Assembly: GCA_024734555.1 (NCBI GenBank)
Contig: JANPWX010000061.1
Span: forward strand, 395,710-459,709
DNA length: 64,000 nt
Reading direction: 5' to 3'
Source: Trochalopteron elliotii
Lineage: Eukaryota; Chordata; Aves; Passeriformes; Leiothrichidae
Positions 36,301-49,380 of the stretch are shown piece after piece. Every line of letters starts with the position of its first letter. Positions within the stretch are counted from its first letter, which is position 1. The position numbers and the translations under genes were made by a program. Below the pieces are notes generated by a model that was not told the origin of the DNA, ran no database searches, and was given only the letters and a program-made list of their open reading frames with translations.

Positions 36301-39300
36301 GTTGTGGTCTGGGCTGTGTGCATCTTGGTTTTGCTTTCTAAGCAACTTCAGCCAATGCTCTTGTACTGCATTGGCAGTGCTGATTTCTTCCCTGCTGGGG
36401 CCCAGGAAATAAAGCCTTAAACAGGCTCAAGGGCTGCTAAACCAGTAACCCAAATATCTCCATTGATTGGAAACCTCTGTAAGCAGGTTTATTGTTTGTC
36501 CATTGCTATTGACATGGCAGGAGGTAGTACAACACAACAGCTCCAACGCAAACATATTTTTGGAGGCAGATCCAGCTCGTAGTGATGACAACTAAAAGCT
36601 TTTTGAGTTGCAGGGCACAGTGTAGAACTCAGACTCCTGAATAAGCTCTAGCCTAGGTACCCTGAGCACCAAAACAAATGATTTAGTGGTCACATTGTGA
36701 AGCTACCTTGCATTTTCTCTTCGAGTTTGAAGCTTGTTTTATAATCCTAATTTCCAGTGACACTGGCAGTGGAATTAACATGTAAGGAAGAAAGCAAATG
36801 TAAAAGTAAGTGTAAGAGTTTATGAGACAGATTGCACCCAGATAATGGTGAACACTGGAGACCTGCTGGAGGCTGTTTCAGCACAGGACATTTTCTGGAG
36901 GGCACTGCTGGTCTCAGTAGCCTGTTCTTTCAGTGTTCGGGCTTCCTCAGTCGGCTCCACCCCACATTCACTCTCTGCTTTTCCATCCCTTGCCCCAACA
37001 TTTGGATGACCAGAATGGCTCGTGTTACCCTTCACAATCTGGGCAAATTTCACCTGTAACTGGGTTCTCACTCTGATATGATATTAATCATTTGGCATAA
37101 CACAAAATTCATCTCTTGGTTTTAAGCTGTGTTTGTGTAACAGGGACACAATTCCCAGTTGTAACTAAGTTTTTATGCTTATTGTGGCTATCCACTGCTA
37201 CAGAGAGCTGGAACAGTAGTCAATGGATGTATTATTAAATGCATAGCCATTTTCCAAACATTTTCTGGCAAATCCTACTAATATTCTCTTGAGAATAAAA
37301 AGCTTAATTAATTATGGTGAATGTTCGGGCATTGGATCCAAAATACCACAATAGAGAATTTAAGGGAGGAAAAATATTTGAAAAGAAATCTTGTTATGTT
37401 CCTGTTTATGCCAAAAGCCATATAATTGTTCAGCTTTATTTGTGAATATAAAAATGGAAGTTTTATCCCCATGATCATTTTAGCAAGGAAAATACAGATA
37501 ATATTTGTCAACCGTAAACAACTAATTCTAATGGGAAGTAAAGACTCTAAATTGATGAAGACATGAGCATGAAAAAGGAGTTTATCAAGGAATTGCAGGG
37601 GATTCTGCCTGGGACAACAAAGAAAAATAATTAATTTCGCAGTGTCATTGCCAGCTAAAACAAACTGATGATTTAAAGAAAAAAAAAAAGAAGCAAAAAT
37701 AATTCTCACATCAAAATGTCTTACCACTATTTGCTTAACTGTCTTACTTTCAAGAAAATACTGTCCTCCTTTTCCCCTTTGGCTTGTACTTAGTTTCAGG
37801 ACTTTTTCTCTTGGCAGCCTCTCTTCATTCTCTACCTGTGACCTGATGCTAATGGAGCTGACGGTCCCCATTATTCAGAATGTCCTGGGAAGAGTCTTTG
37901 GGTACAGACAGCCATTTCTTCTGCAGTCCTTCCCTCAGAAAAGGCTGCTTTTCATGTAAGCAAAGAGATGTAAGTGAAGTATAGGAGATCCCATTTTATG
38001 CTGCCTTCTAATTTACCCAGAAGAATAAGCTGCTTGAGAAATTTAATAGTCATTTAGCAGTTGTTCAGATTCTATTTAATATTTAAATATTATACCAGAA
38101 TGGAAGCTTACATATCCTTTGGTTTGACTCTGGTATGAATAACACCAGGCCTCCAGTGTTTCCCATTAATTTTCTTTGGAAAGAACTTGGGCTGGATGCA
38201 GCTACTACACTGCATCTGGAGCAGACCTGGGTGCTGCATCTGCCTATATGATCCAGGCAGGCACACTTGAAGAGGTGGAGGAAAAGAAACAATGAGCCTT
38301 GCTATTAATAATAGAGTGATATTGTATTCCATGGCCCTAGCTGAGGAACAAAGATGTCACGGAAGAGTGGAATTGTGAGGCATAATTTTTGTGTGAGTTA
38401 AAGTTCAAACCCATTCTTGAAAACAAACAGCTTCTAAATTTAGCATGCTTTATCTACTCTTTTTCAAGCTCCCTCATCGCCACTTTTCACCCATTAGGCT
38501 GTGACATCCATCACCCCCTCAGCCCAGAGAGGTGAGGGATCTGAACACTTCAGCTGAAGGTGAGAAGAGAGAGCCTGACACCATCAGCCAGTGCCCACCC
38601 AGGCAGAGTGCTCTGATCTCCCTCCACTTTGAAATATTCAATTAAAATAGGTGTAAAGGATTGACAAGACCTACTGAAAGTGGCTCAATATTTCAAAGAG
38701 AAGAACTTGTCATGCTGGGCTGCAGGGTGTGAGAATCTACATAGGAGGGCAAAGAGAAAAAGATTTTTAGTTATAAAATATTTAGGAATATCTTGGCTCA
38801 GCTGGGGAAAGAGGATAGGAATTTGCTGCTAGAAGATAAAGCTCACAAGAAGAGTATTTCAAATTTAAACATATCTGTATTATTCATTCTGGCTTGAAAG
38901 AGATCAGGCAGTCCCTGTGCTTGGAGAAGTTGATTTTTGTTTTCTTAAATCCTGGGTTTAAATCATGGCCACTGTGGCCATCTTGACACCACTGGTTAGT
39001 CTGTTGTGCGGTGGGTGCAAAGCCCCTTGAGTTTAAAAATTTGCAACCCTAGGTACAGAAACCCTATGTTTTTCCACTGTGGCTGGAGATTTTCTTTACT
39101 CAGGTTGATTTTGGAATGTGGTTTACTCTGGCAAAAAGAGGAATATTTTCTTCTCCTTTCTCAGCAGACTCACTGCAGGCTGCTGGCTGGTTTTATGCTT
39201 CTGACTCTTCCTACTAAGAGTAAAACTGGGTTGATAGCGAGCTTTTAGTTGCTCTTGACACAAAATTATGTTTAATTCTCTCAGAGCCCACTAAAAATGC
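36301..39300. other. Non-coding stretch with one long chance-like ORF
   Basis: No gene called. The minus strand is open for 187 codons at 37308-37871. The hypothetical product is rich in hydrophobic residues but has no recognisable domain, and the DNA is AT-rich with an A run at about 37679-37690 inside it. No splice-flanked partner exons were recognised. Elsewhere only short overlapping frames occur. Confidence 0.45.
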
Positions 39301-40020
39301 ATTTAAAGTTTTGCAGATTTTGAGTAGGTGATGACAATTTCCTGAAATGACAAGAACCATGAATTCGCAATCAACTTGGTAATCAGAGGAGCAGCCACGA
39401 GCTGCGCTTGCTCTTGTGACACGTAACCAACAGGACCACGAGGATTGTCTTCAAATCTCAGTTCTGTTGGTGGTACTTGAGCACCCTGACACATTGAGCT
39501 GTTTGTGACTCCCAGCAGTAGCTGCTCTTTTCTTACACACTGCAAGGGGTGTATACCAAGTTCCTGTGAGACAGCAGTGAGGAACAACTGGAGAGTCCGT
39601 GAGTAAGGGGATTCAGAAATACAGCCCAGGAATGTCAGCAGTGAGGATATACTCAAGGTCCAGCATGCTCCTTCCTCGCTGGCACAGCTCATAATTGAAC
39701 TCATAATTGAGCTCTCCAGCTTCCTGGAGAGAAATCTCAGAAGATGCAGCAGCTCTTGCTCACATCCCAACAAATCCATGGGCAAGGCTTGTTTCCCCCA
39801 TAACTCTGCTGTCTGGTCTTACATGAAGAGCTCTGCTACATTCACAAGATGTATAAATTCCCTTTTCTCCACCCAGCTGTATTCCAGGCTCCACCTCAAG
39901 TGCCAGCCCAGGGATGTGAAATGTTGTTTCCTGATTACTTGCTCACAGCCAGCATGCACCCGTCCTGCCGTATAAATGATTTGCGGGAATTTTTTGAGAA
40001 TGTCATGCACACATAAATCT
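39301..40020. other. Unrecognised stop-poor block
   Basis: The minus strand is open for 160 codons at 39303-39785 with no domain I recognise. The block includes a 12-bp-period duplication of CTCATAATTGA (39688-39698 and 39700-39710). Two TATAAAT words on the plus strand (about 39851 and 39972) hint at a degraded transposon or LTR. I cannot identify borders, a family or a coding function. Confidence 0.25.
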
Positions 40021-40825
40021 TGGGATGATTCCTACTTGTGCTGGTTTGTGGGGCTTGTCTTCGTGAATTTATAGTTTACAGGAAACCAAATGTGCACCCT
40101 ACTAGAAATTACTGGAAGAAAATGCTAGTCTTATTTAACTGGAATGGGGAAGGCAGTTTTTCTAGCACTTGTGCAGATACTCCTAAAAAAGCAGTAGGAA
40201 AATTATTGGTACTGCATTTCTCTCTTCCTCCCTCTGCATGTGGAGCACACAGCCTGCAGCCTCTGGAAGTCTGTGATTTCTGACTTCTCTTGTGAGAAGT
40301 GCTGGTCACCTCCAGCTTGAATATGTTTCTATGGGTTTGCATTTTAGGGGCTCCACACTTCTACACTGGGGAATTCAGGTACCATCCACTATCCAGTGGT
40401 AGGAACTGCCAGGAAATCCCACACCTGTGGATGTTTCTGTCACTTCTTTGAGTTCCTCTGCCAAAAACACAGTGTCTGGAGGCTGCTGCCTCCTCCAGGA
40501 GGGTTGTTCCCTGGTCAGTGCCCCGCATGTCCATAAAGACCTCCACCTTCAGACAGTAGCCCTTAAGGCTGTGCAATTCCAGCTGCAGTGTGGAAACAAA
40601 GGGAGGGATCTGCTGGACTCCTCCATTTAAGAGGAATATTAGGGATGTGCTAATCCAAGCTTTCTCCTCAAACAACTTTTTGGCTGTGCTCCATATTGGG
40701 CTTAGCTGAGCTTGACTGAGTTGTGGTGACAGCTCTGCAGTGCTCTCCTTCCTTTTATCCTTTTAGCATGAGGGCCAAAGGTAGCTCTCTTCCCCATGTA
40801 AGGGAGAAACAGGCTAAGATTGTTT
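40021..40825. other. Unique non-coding stretch
   Basis: Somewhat GC-richer between 40380 and 40620. Overlapping frames at 40361-40675 (minus, 104 codons) and 40427-40630 (plus) have no domain. No repeat family recognised. Confidence 0.5.
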
Positions 40826-40849
40826 AAGGTTAGGGATGGGTTAGGGTTC
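40826..40849. repeat. Short telomere-like TTAGGG motif pair
   Basis: TTAGGG occurs at 40830-40835 and 40841-40846 with related GGTTAGG/GGGTT sequence around them. At only about 24 bp it may be a tiny interstitial telomeric-like sequence or chance. Confidence 0.5.
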
Positions 40850-42555
40850 ATTTGGCAAAATGAGGCTAAGGGGATCACTTGGTAAAGTGCTACAGCCCCT
40901 TCAATTCTGGAAACATGTAACAATTCAAGAAAAGGTTCACATGAGAGCTAAGGGTACTGTTTGGAGGGGAGAAGGTCAGACAAGTTCACAGGCATTGTCT
41001 CCCTCTATTAGTTTTTGCCTGTATTCAGATCACAAACCCTCAGGTAACTTCATCTTTCCTTTAAATTAATGCTTTTTCACTCCAAAAAATGCATACTGTT
41101 TCACAGTTGAAATACTTGCTTAAAGAATGAGTTCCTGCTATTTCAACAGCACTCATGTTTTGGCACCCCAGTAGTGTTTAGGATGTCAATGTCTCTGTTC
41201 TGGATGGGTCTGAGGAGTTTGGTGATTATCACAGATCTGTGCCTGGCCTTCCTCCCTCATAGCATAGACATAAAGCAGATCTCAAGCTTTTGTTTTCCGT
41301 GGTATTTCAGAACAGCTTTATTCTTGACTATCCAGTTGGAATTTGCAAATAAGGAAGCCTTACCCAGTTTTAAAATCTAAACCTTTTGTGTTTTCTAATA
41401 CTAAGTGGAAGGCTTTGTTTCGTTTTGCTGTTTAAAGAAGAAATGAGGTCTGGCATTCCATTTAGTGACAAAGGAATTAATCCCAAACACATTTCCTTGT
41501 GTTTCAGGATGGAAACCAAGCAGCATGAATTAAACTCTGTGCACAGCCTCTCTCTCTTGTGCACACATGCTGAAATGTGTGTGGTGCCAGTGTGGTCTCC
41601 TGCAGCTCAGCAGTCAGGTTGTGGCTACTGCAGGGTCTGGAAAGAGTACAGACCTTTGTCACTGTGAGGAAAAGCAGATCCTGGTATTCTGGAAACCTTG
41701 GTAAAAACTGACATAAGGGGAGAAACAATTGTGTCATGGCAACTTCTTTGTCCAATAATTAGTAGGGAGAGTTCATGCTCCTCAGCTTGTCCCTGTGTCC
41801 TGGCAGGGACGGGAGATGACAGCTGGTCATATTCTGAAGTTCAAGATGGAATATATTAGAGACTACTGTTATTAGCTCTGGTATTTCTGTTGACAAACAG
41901 GTGTGGGAATCTCTCTTGCCACCTCACTCAGTCACAGGAGAGCATTAAGTGTAATTAAGTCCTGAAGACAATCGTTAATTACAGTTGCCCCGTGTCTCAG
42001 ACAGTGCTGGTTACACCCTGGCACAGAGCTGGTCTGTGCTCTGAGCACTCAGCCCTGGTGCCTGGGATGGATAAGGCTGTTCCCAGCTGGGGTGGCTGGC
42101 TCAGCTCCACCAAAGCACTGGGACAAGGTGATGCACCAGTGTTCTGATGTTTACACAGGTCAGGGTCTGCTCCCCAACACGCCAGCTTCTCTGGCTTGGG
42201 CCATATACCTACAAGAACACTGTTCTGTAACAGAGTCCTTTCCATGGTGGTAAATTCCTGGGGAAGAAACGTGTTCTGTTTTCATGACATTCACAGCTGT
42301 CTTTCAGTCCTAACAGCAAAGTAAAAAGGTCTCAGAAATATTCCAGTCAATCTCATGGCATCTTAAAATATCTCTCTCTAATTAAACAATATCCAATTCC
42401 TTGAGTGGAAACAGAATGAAGCAATTCATCTGTGTCATGGTTTTGAGGCCACGATGGACAGGTTTTTTTACTGTGTGGCTTGAATAAAGACCTATGAAAT
42501 AAATTATTTCAATTCTTCAAGCTTAATCCTTGCCAGCCTCTCAAAATACAAAATT
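40850..42555. other. Unique non-coding stretch
   Basis: No gene recognised. A small AT-rich patch at 41944-41985 contains GTAATTAAG and GTTAATTAC words. Short frames on both strands around 41370-41755 overlap without a domain. Confidence 0.5.
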
Positions 42556-42559
42556 GAAC

Positions 42560-42900
42560 ACAGTATTAAATATTGAACCCTTATTTAAACTGCTGTATTT
42601 TCTATCATGCATGCTGCTTTATTTTGATGCCATTTGTTGCAATCTTGTGCAACTCTGTCAGAAATTTTTAGCATTGACCAAGCAGATGCATACTCAATAA
42701 TATAGATTCTGCCAGAACAGTCAGTATATTGGCATCAAATAAGGTTTGATCATTGTTTTGCTATCGAATCTAAAGACGAAGCTGGTAACATGAAGTAGTT
42801 TTCTGAAGTTACATGTAACTCCACCAGAATATATTCATTGTTGTAACAATCCATGTTGTAATATTAATTATTTATCTTATTTTACAATTGTTGGAAAGGG
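42560..42900. promoter_or_regulatory. Candidate conserved non-coding stretch
   Basis: A 340-bp complex AT-rich region with no simple repeats, no transposon similarity and no open frame of note. It includes TAATATTAATTATTTATC around 42859-42876 and TTGTTGCAATCTTGTGCAAC near 42634-42653, whose TTGCAA-type words resemble C/EBP half-sites. Enhancer status is inference. Confidence 0.25.
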
Positions 42901-45900
42901 TCATAAATCAGAAAACTGTGAGGAAAAGTAGTGGAATTCCACATAACTCCCCTTTCCTAACTTCAAGATCTCTCCACCCTTCTTGGTTCTGCAAGCAGTG
43001 CCTTAAAGTGAGCTTAGATTGCTACTAAACCCTCAGTGCTCCCCAAGTTATTGAAGCCAAATTTAACATAGTTTTTAAAATGTGTTCCACAGTGTGCCCT
43101 TACATCAGGACAATGGTGTTAAATTAAGCAAGACATAATATTTGAAAAGGTTTATTAGGTATGTACTCCATACTGCTCCAGGAAATGACAGGTGCAAAGA
43201 TGCCGTCTGGGGAACTTCTACCTACATTTGAATGGGGTGTGAGCAGTGAAGGTCATAACAGAGGGGGGAAGAAGCACTAAACCTAAAGTTACTCCCTAAC
43301 TCTGTGATCCTTCAAAATTTGAGCTCTCCAGCAGCATTCAATTGAGCAGTTCTGTTAAATATAGTGTTCAGCATCACATTTTGGCTGTGACTTTGAATTC
43401 TCATCCAGCCTCCTCCACTCTGTCTGTCTTGGTAGTTTTCCTGCTTCCTTTTCCCTGCTCTTGGCACTCTGTTCCCTGGCTTCCTTGCCAGCCTTCCCCC
43501 CTGCCCACCCTGCCAGGGAGCCTGAGAAGGATCCTGCTCCCCACCTTGGCCCTGTGAAATGGACAGCAGGACCCTTCTCCCTGTGAAGTGCCAGACACAG
43601 CACAGGCTGCATCAGGAGCTTTCCCTCTGGATGGCTAAAGAGCAGTTCCTTCACAGCCTGGCTCATAGATTTGGGAAACAGAGCAGAGAATGATAAGGGC
43701 TGCTGCTTTTTGTCATTTTTTTTTTTTCCAGTCCTTCATCTCACAATGCACCTGCGTCCTATTTCTTTAAATCTGCAGCTAGAAGATAGGCAGGAGGCTG
43801 GAGGGGAAGGAAAAAAAAAAAAAAAAGGGAAGTTTTAAAACCGTAACAACAGGTCTCTAAGAAAAAGGCAAGTTTTATCTGCTTCAGCTGAGGCAGCGTG
43901 TGAGTTGAATTCTGCCAAATTCTTTGTCCATCTCTTTTTCCAGCAATGCCCTTGTCTGCCTTGAGCACAGTCCTCACCTTCTCTTTTCTTTGACTATCCC
44001 CACATGTCAGAGAAATTCATGTTCTCATTTAAAATGCTAGTGTTGCTGGCTCTGACTTCTCATATTTTCTTTCCTTCAGACTCCTGTGGTACTTGGATGT
44101 GTTTTTCTAGACAGAGCTCAAGAATCCAAGGGTTATGTGAAAAGCTGTTTTCATTTAAAGGAAATATTTCTCTGGACTTTTGTTTGAGTATGAAGAAAAG
44201 TTTGCAAAACAAATGCTCTCTAGAGTCTCAAAAGGCAGCAAGAGTGCAATTCTCTGCTTATTGATGTCTTGGGGTTTGGTCAGCCTTGTGGTTTTAGGCA
44301 ATGTGACACATGCTGGTTTAGAGCTGGGGGTCAGTAAAGCTGGGTGAAGGGGCTGTTTCCTGCATCTACAAAGCAAAATCAAGATCTCACACCCAAACAT
44401 GCCGGAGTTAGGTGTGGATTCAGTTTCCTGTGCAGAGCCACCTCTCACCTCCCTATCTATGTGAGCTAAAGTACCACAGATATGTCCCTTGAAAATATGC
44501 ATCTGGTGAAGGCCTCATGTTTACTTCTGTGTGTCAAAGCCCAGAAGAGGCCAAAAAAATAATACTCCCAGTAGCAATATTCCCTTCCCATGGTGGTGCC
44601 TTAACTCTGTTAGTAACAAGGACTGAAAGGAATCAACCCAATATAATAATTCTCTTTCTCTGGTAAGGAACAAAAGCTCTGACATATAGAACAGCTTTGC
44701 TGCTATTTAAGAAAGGAGGAGGAATATGGTGTTATGACACTTGTGCTGGGGAAACTGAAAAGAATGAAGACAGTGTTCTTGTTTTTACTGCCCTGGCAGT
44801 TCCACATCAATGGACTATATGAGTACATATTAAGCTGTGCTGTTGAGAACTTCAGCAGTTCCTTTCCAAGGAGAGTTCACTGCTAGTGCTGTTGATAGAT
44901 TCTAACATGACCTCAGAGGTCACAGAACATCATCCTGAAGATTTTCACCCTGCCCTCTTCATGATGAATAGGAAATTGAAATCTCTAAGCAAAGTGTATT
45001 CTCTGCACCTGAACTCAGGAAGAAAACCCATAAAGATCCAGCTTTACTATCCCACCACAGAGCAAAGAGACCAGAGTCACCACTGCTCTGAGCAGTACCA
45101 CTAATCCATAGACTCAGTCCACTGGCAGCTAAAGTGCAGCATGATCATATGTCATTCAGATGGAGAGGGGACACAGAGTGCTTTACCTCCATGTCCTCCA
45201 GCAGTTTTCTGCAGAATGGTAAAAGCACATTTCTCTAGACCTGCCCAGGCCCCTCCTCGCCACCCAGATCTTCACCCTAGCAGTGAAGGTCTGTGGCAGT
45301 TCAGTCACTACTGTGGAAGGGTTGAAGGGGGACTGTGTGTTTTATTCTGTGTTGGAGGATTTATGATGATCTTGGACCTGAAATTTTGAATTTTCCTCCA
45401 GCATATCAGGCAATCTATTTAGTGATTGATGTTGAAACAGTTACCCAATATTTTTTGCCTCGAAACAGAGGCTGTGTATTTCTTTTTTGTAACAGATTTG
45501 TGAAGACCCTAGAAAATAGAGCCCAAATCTTTAGTTGCATTAATTCAGTGACTGACGTGATTATTTTTTTTAAATTATGAGTACTCATGTGGTGGTTTGA
45601 TGTACTAAGTCAGTCTAATGTTTATTAATATCTTTCATTTTATATTTGCTTCCTTATCTTTTTAATAAAATGAGCATATTACTGAACAAATGAGGTACAC
45701 TTTCACTGATATCAGCAAAAATGGATGCGATGACTGAATCATGGCCACAATTAAAAGAGAACAGATAAATCTGGAGACTCAACTGAGCAAATCACCAGAT
45801 TAATATGGCAGATAACTTGTCAAGGGTTATGCAAAATGCATTTCCTTTGTGGTGCTTTGGCATGAGGGGAAGTTTTGTTTCAATCCATGGCTCGAGCCCG

Positions 45901-45980
45901 TTCTAGGCAGCATGGTGTGGTGACCTAGACAGCAAAGATAACACCAGACCCTTCTGGCCTTAGGCCCTTGCCAAGTGACA
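42901..45980. other. Unique non-coding stretch
   Basis: No gene recognised. A GC- and pyrimidine-richer segment spans about 43395-43620 with overlapping frames on both strands. T12 lies near 43716-43727 and A16 at 43811-43826. The frames at 44155-44502 (minus, 115 codons) and 45141-45389 (plus) have no domain. Confidence 0.5.
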
Positions 45981-45984
45981 CTGC

Positions 45985-46200
45985 CCAAAACAGATGGCAA
46001 TCCATCCTGCTCCGTTTAATTTGCCCTCGGCAGCTCTCTGTGAATGCGCTCTCGTTAAATCTCACTGTTGTTGCAAGTTTCTAATTCATTGTTGGTTTTT
46101 GTTACTTATCCCTTCTGCACAGTAAGACAGAATCTGTCAGCCACATAAATGCTGTTTAAATCCTACACATTAGCAGTTTTTAAATGGCATTCCTTGCTGA
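45985..46200. promoter_or_regulatory. Candidate conserved non-coding stretch
   Basis: Complex sequence without repeats, carrying several CpGs in a CpG-poor neighbourhood (near 46014, 46028, 46046 and 46052). These sit beside a CCGTTTAATTTGCC segment and TCTAATTCATTG. Retained CpGs and homeodomain-type words fit a conserved element but do not prove it. Confidence 0.25.
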
Positions 46201-46915
46201 CTGTGGACTGTACAGAAATGATGGTGGCAGACCCAGAAAGGGGCGCTTTTGGGAAATGAGAATAGCTAAGGAGTAAATAGAATTAAAAGTTCCCTAAAAT
46301 ATGTGTGTTCACATTCATTACTGGAACACGAAGACACTTTTTCATCATGATAAAAATAAAATGCCTTTGAATTTTCTCTGCTGCTGCTTTTTTTTTTTTT
46401 CTTCAGTGTAATAATGTCCTGTGGTTGCCAGTGGCACCACAGGTAGTCTCTGCTGGAAGCTGTCTGTCAGGTTTTTGGGTGACTTGACCAGGCAGGAGAG
46501 AAGAGCCAGGTGACATTGATGCTGGCCAGAAAACTAGCATTTTTCCTTCCTTCTGCCCTGCAGTTTTCTACAGTCATTTCCCAATAAAGTGGTTTTGGGA
46601 TCCTTAGTGTCCTGAGCAGTGTGGTGGGAAGGAGGGGACACACTCCCCTCACACTCATCGCTGGTGGACTCCATAGCACAGTGGAAAATCCCATAGCCAA
46701 ATAAGCATGGATGCTGCCTTTCTGCTTAGTTTGTTTGGGTTTTTTTTTTCCTGGAATTGCCTCACTCTCTTGTAGCCAGGTGTTCTTCCAGAAAAGCAGA
46801 TTAGGGGAGGCAGTGGGTCCGTGCCAGGAAGAAGGGTGTTAATGCTGCTGCTTAGGTTAATGGACATTAGTTCTGCTGACTGTGGGTCTAATGATCTAAT
46901 CTGCACAGTCACTGC
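46201..46915. other. Unique non-coding stretch
   Basis: Contains T runs at about 46388-46400 and 46740-46749. Minus frames at 46467-46700 and 46655-46912 have no domain. No repeat family recognised. Confidence 0.5.
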
Positions 46916-46919
46916 CTTT

Positions 46920-47175
46920 TCCGTACAGTTGCTATTCCTTGGTCTAAATTAGGAAATTAATAGTTGTAAGATCATAAATTGCTCTGATGACTTTTAACCT
47001 AGAATCAGAAGTTGCTTTTGCACATCTCCAAATAGATTGCTTTTCTAACTAAACAATTAAAAATTTCCCAGCTCAGCTGGAAGCTGAATCTGTGTCCCTC
47101 ATGTGTAGTCTAAATTGTATGTAATTAGCTCTTTAATTTCTATTAAAATATGAAACAGCAGCATAAGGTTCAGCA
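46920..47175. promoter_or_regulatory. Candidate conserved non-coding stretch
   Basis: AT-rich, repeat-free sequence with GGAAATTAATAG near 46951, AACAATTAAAAATT near 47052 and GTAATTAGC near 47121. There is no open frame of note. Candidate by composition only. Confidence 0.24.
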
Positions 47176-49380
47176 AAGACAAGACAAATCCTGTAACCTT
47201 TACAGGAGCAGCGTTAGTTCCTTATTTGTGTGGTATCAGAGGGTGGTAACAGTGGCAATTTATTCAGAAGCAGTTTTGGTGCTCTTCGCAAGTACTCCAA
47301 CTTCTGCTTTTTCTCCAAAATAAATCCCTGTTACAGAGAGTCAATCCTTGCTGATGATGTAGAGAAAAAAAGCAGCAGTAGGTGTCGGAGAGCAGAAACC
47401 ATTCTGCAAGCAGGCAGGAGCTGAGCATGTACCCATCTGTAACATGTGGGTTTCTATCACTGGAAGAATCTTTTTCCCTTAAGAACAAACTCTCCCTTCC
47501 ACTCCCACCTCCTTTGCCTCATCTCCTTACCAGGAGCAGTGCTTTAAAGTGCCACACCAGGGAGGGCAGATGGGCATGGACAGCAGGTCCCCAGCCCATT
47601 TCTCAGTTGTGGAGGCTGAGCCCAGGGAAGGAGCAGGCCATGGAAACCTTCTTCAAAATATTTTCCTGTTTAACGTCTTTTATCAGGAATTGCTGATTGG
47701 CAGTGCCCTGGGAGAAGGGTCAATCCAGCTTTTGTAGGTGTTCTGCTTGCCTTATGTTATATTAATATTTGTCCCTCTCCTTAACTGAGGGGGATTGAGG
47801 AATGGAACCTGTGTTGGCTCCTCTATTCAGCTTCTTACTGCAATTAAGTGTTTAAAATGGCTCCTTATCCCCTATAATGTAAATATTTAGACAACTTTTT
47901 GTGTGATTATATTTGTGCATGCCTCCTGCAATACAGGCTGATGTGGTTTTAAAGAAAATCAGAAAAGAAACCTCAAGAAACTGGGGAAAACTGAAAAGGT
48001 CTGTAGGGATTTGTCCATTTCTAGGCATACGTTTGTGTTGCATTCTGTGGCAGTTACTATACAGCTAGAACATTTCAAAATTTTCTCTTTCTGCAACAAA
48101 TATCCTTCTAATAGCCATTTTTCATTACTTAGACTGCAGCAGCCTAGGTGTGCTATCTCTGGTCCAGAGACAGGAGCTGAGTCTCAGAGTCAGATAAAAT
48201 CTAGAAAGAACAGAGGCACAGAAACACAAGAGTGGGGGCAGGGAGGATGCAGAATCAAATGATCACAGTAAATGCTGGGACAAATCTCATCATTTTAGAT
48301 GCGTGCTTGGTTTTCTCTGTTAAACACATTTATTTCCCCTTTTCCCATCATATAAAATCAAATCAAATACATATACTGACAATTCATGTGGATTTATTAA
48401 ACAGGCCTTAAAATAATGTAAGCAAAGATACTTCTTCATATCTCTCATAGAAAAAAAGAATCCTGTTAAAATTTTAGTGTAAAAATTACGGGTGGAGCTG
48501 TTTTGTTGGGGATTTTCTTGCCATTCACTATTGTAGGGCCAGGATCCAAGTCAGCCCTTCATTTCAGAGTAAATACCATCCTTATTTTACTCCAAACATG
48601 GATACTGTATGTGTCTTGTATATTATTAAAAGCTCTATCACAATAACCCATTTCATGCTCTTTCAAGCTACTGGAACTTTGTTTTGTCCCTGTTCTTCAG
48701 GGGACTGCCAGAATCATTTGGCTGAGGTCAGGAGATAATGACACCAAGCCAGTCTAAATGACAGATGAATCAAACCACATACCTAACTCAGATGTAGTTT
48801 ATTCATTGCTTGAGTTTGGTATAGATTTTGTTTTTTCTGATCTCTCTGTACACGGATGAATTTTGTTTCCAACCATCATCTGCTGGGAAAATAGAGATGC
48901 TGTATTTAGCACAGCCTAACTCAAAGCTCAGTGAAGTGTGCAGAGACATTCCTGTTGATAACTGAAATTTAGGTTGGACCCATACAGTTTTGAACAAAAT
49001 TCACATTACATGGATTAATCAAACTCTCAAAAGCAAGAGCGTTGTCACACCTTTCCAAATGGCACAGTTGTTTGCAGAGGTGGCCTTCCAGCATATGGGA
49101 AAAGCAGGATCTGTCCAGGAATCTCCTGCAAATGAATCACAAATCGCAGAGATTGCCTCCAGTGAGCATCCTCTAACCAAGGAGAAGGTAGCTAAAGAAC
49201 AGCTGGTTTCCAGCTGACTCAGAGAAAACAGCTGCCACCAAAACAGCCGCCGAGCACTCAGCACAACCTCAGCCAGGATTTTGAAATGCTTTCTAGGTAT
49301 AAAGCCAGAACTTAGCAACACAGTGTTTGTAACTTGCAGGCATAGGTTTGTGAGGAAGGAATGGAGTCAGCAGGAAAGGG
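47176..49380. other. Unique non-coding stretch
   Basis: No gene recognised. The 104-codon plus frame at 47382-47696 and the opposing frames at 48990-49321 (75 plus, 100 minus) overlap and lack domains. CTCTGG and CCAGAG form a short palindrome near 48156-48168. Confidence 0.5.

Noticed and set aside
36875..36895. TTCAGCACAGGACA, resembling a REST site
   Set aside because: Half-sites are too close and the right half is incomplete.
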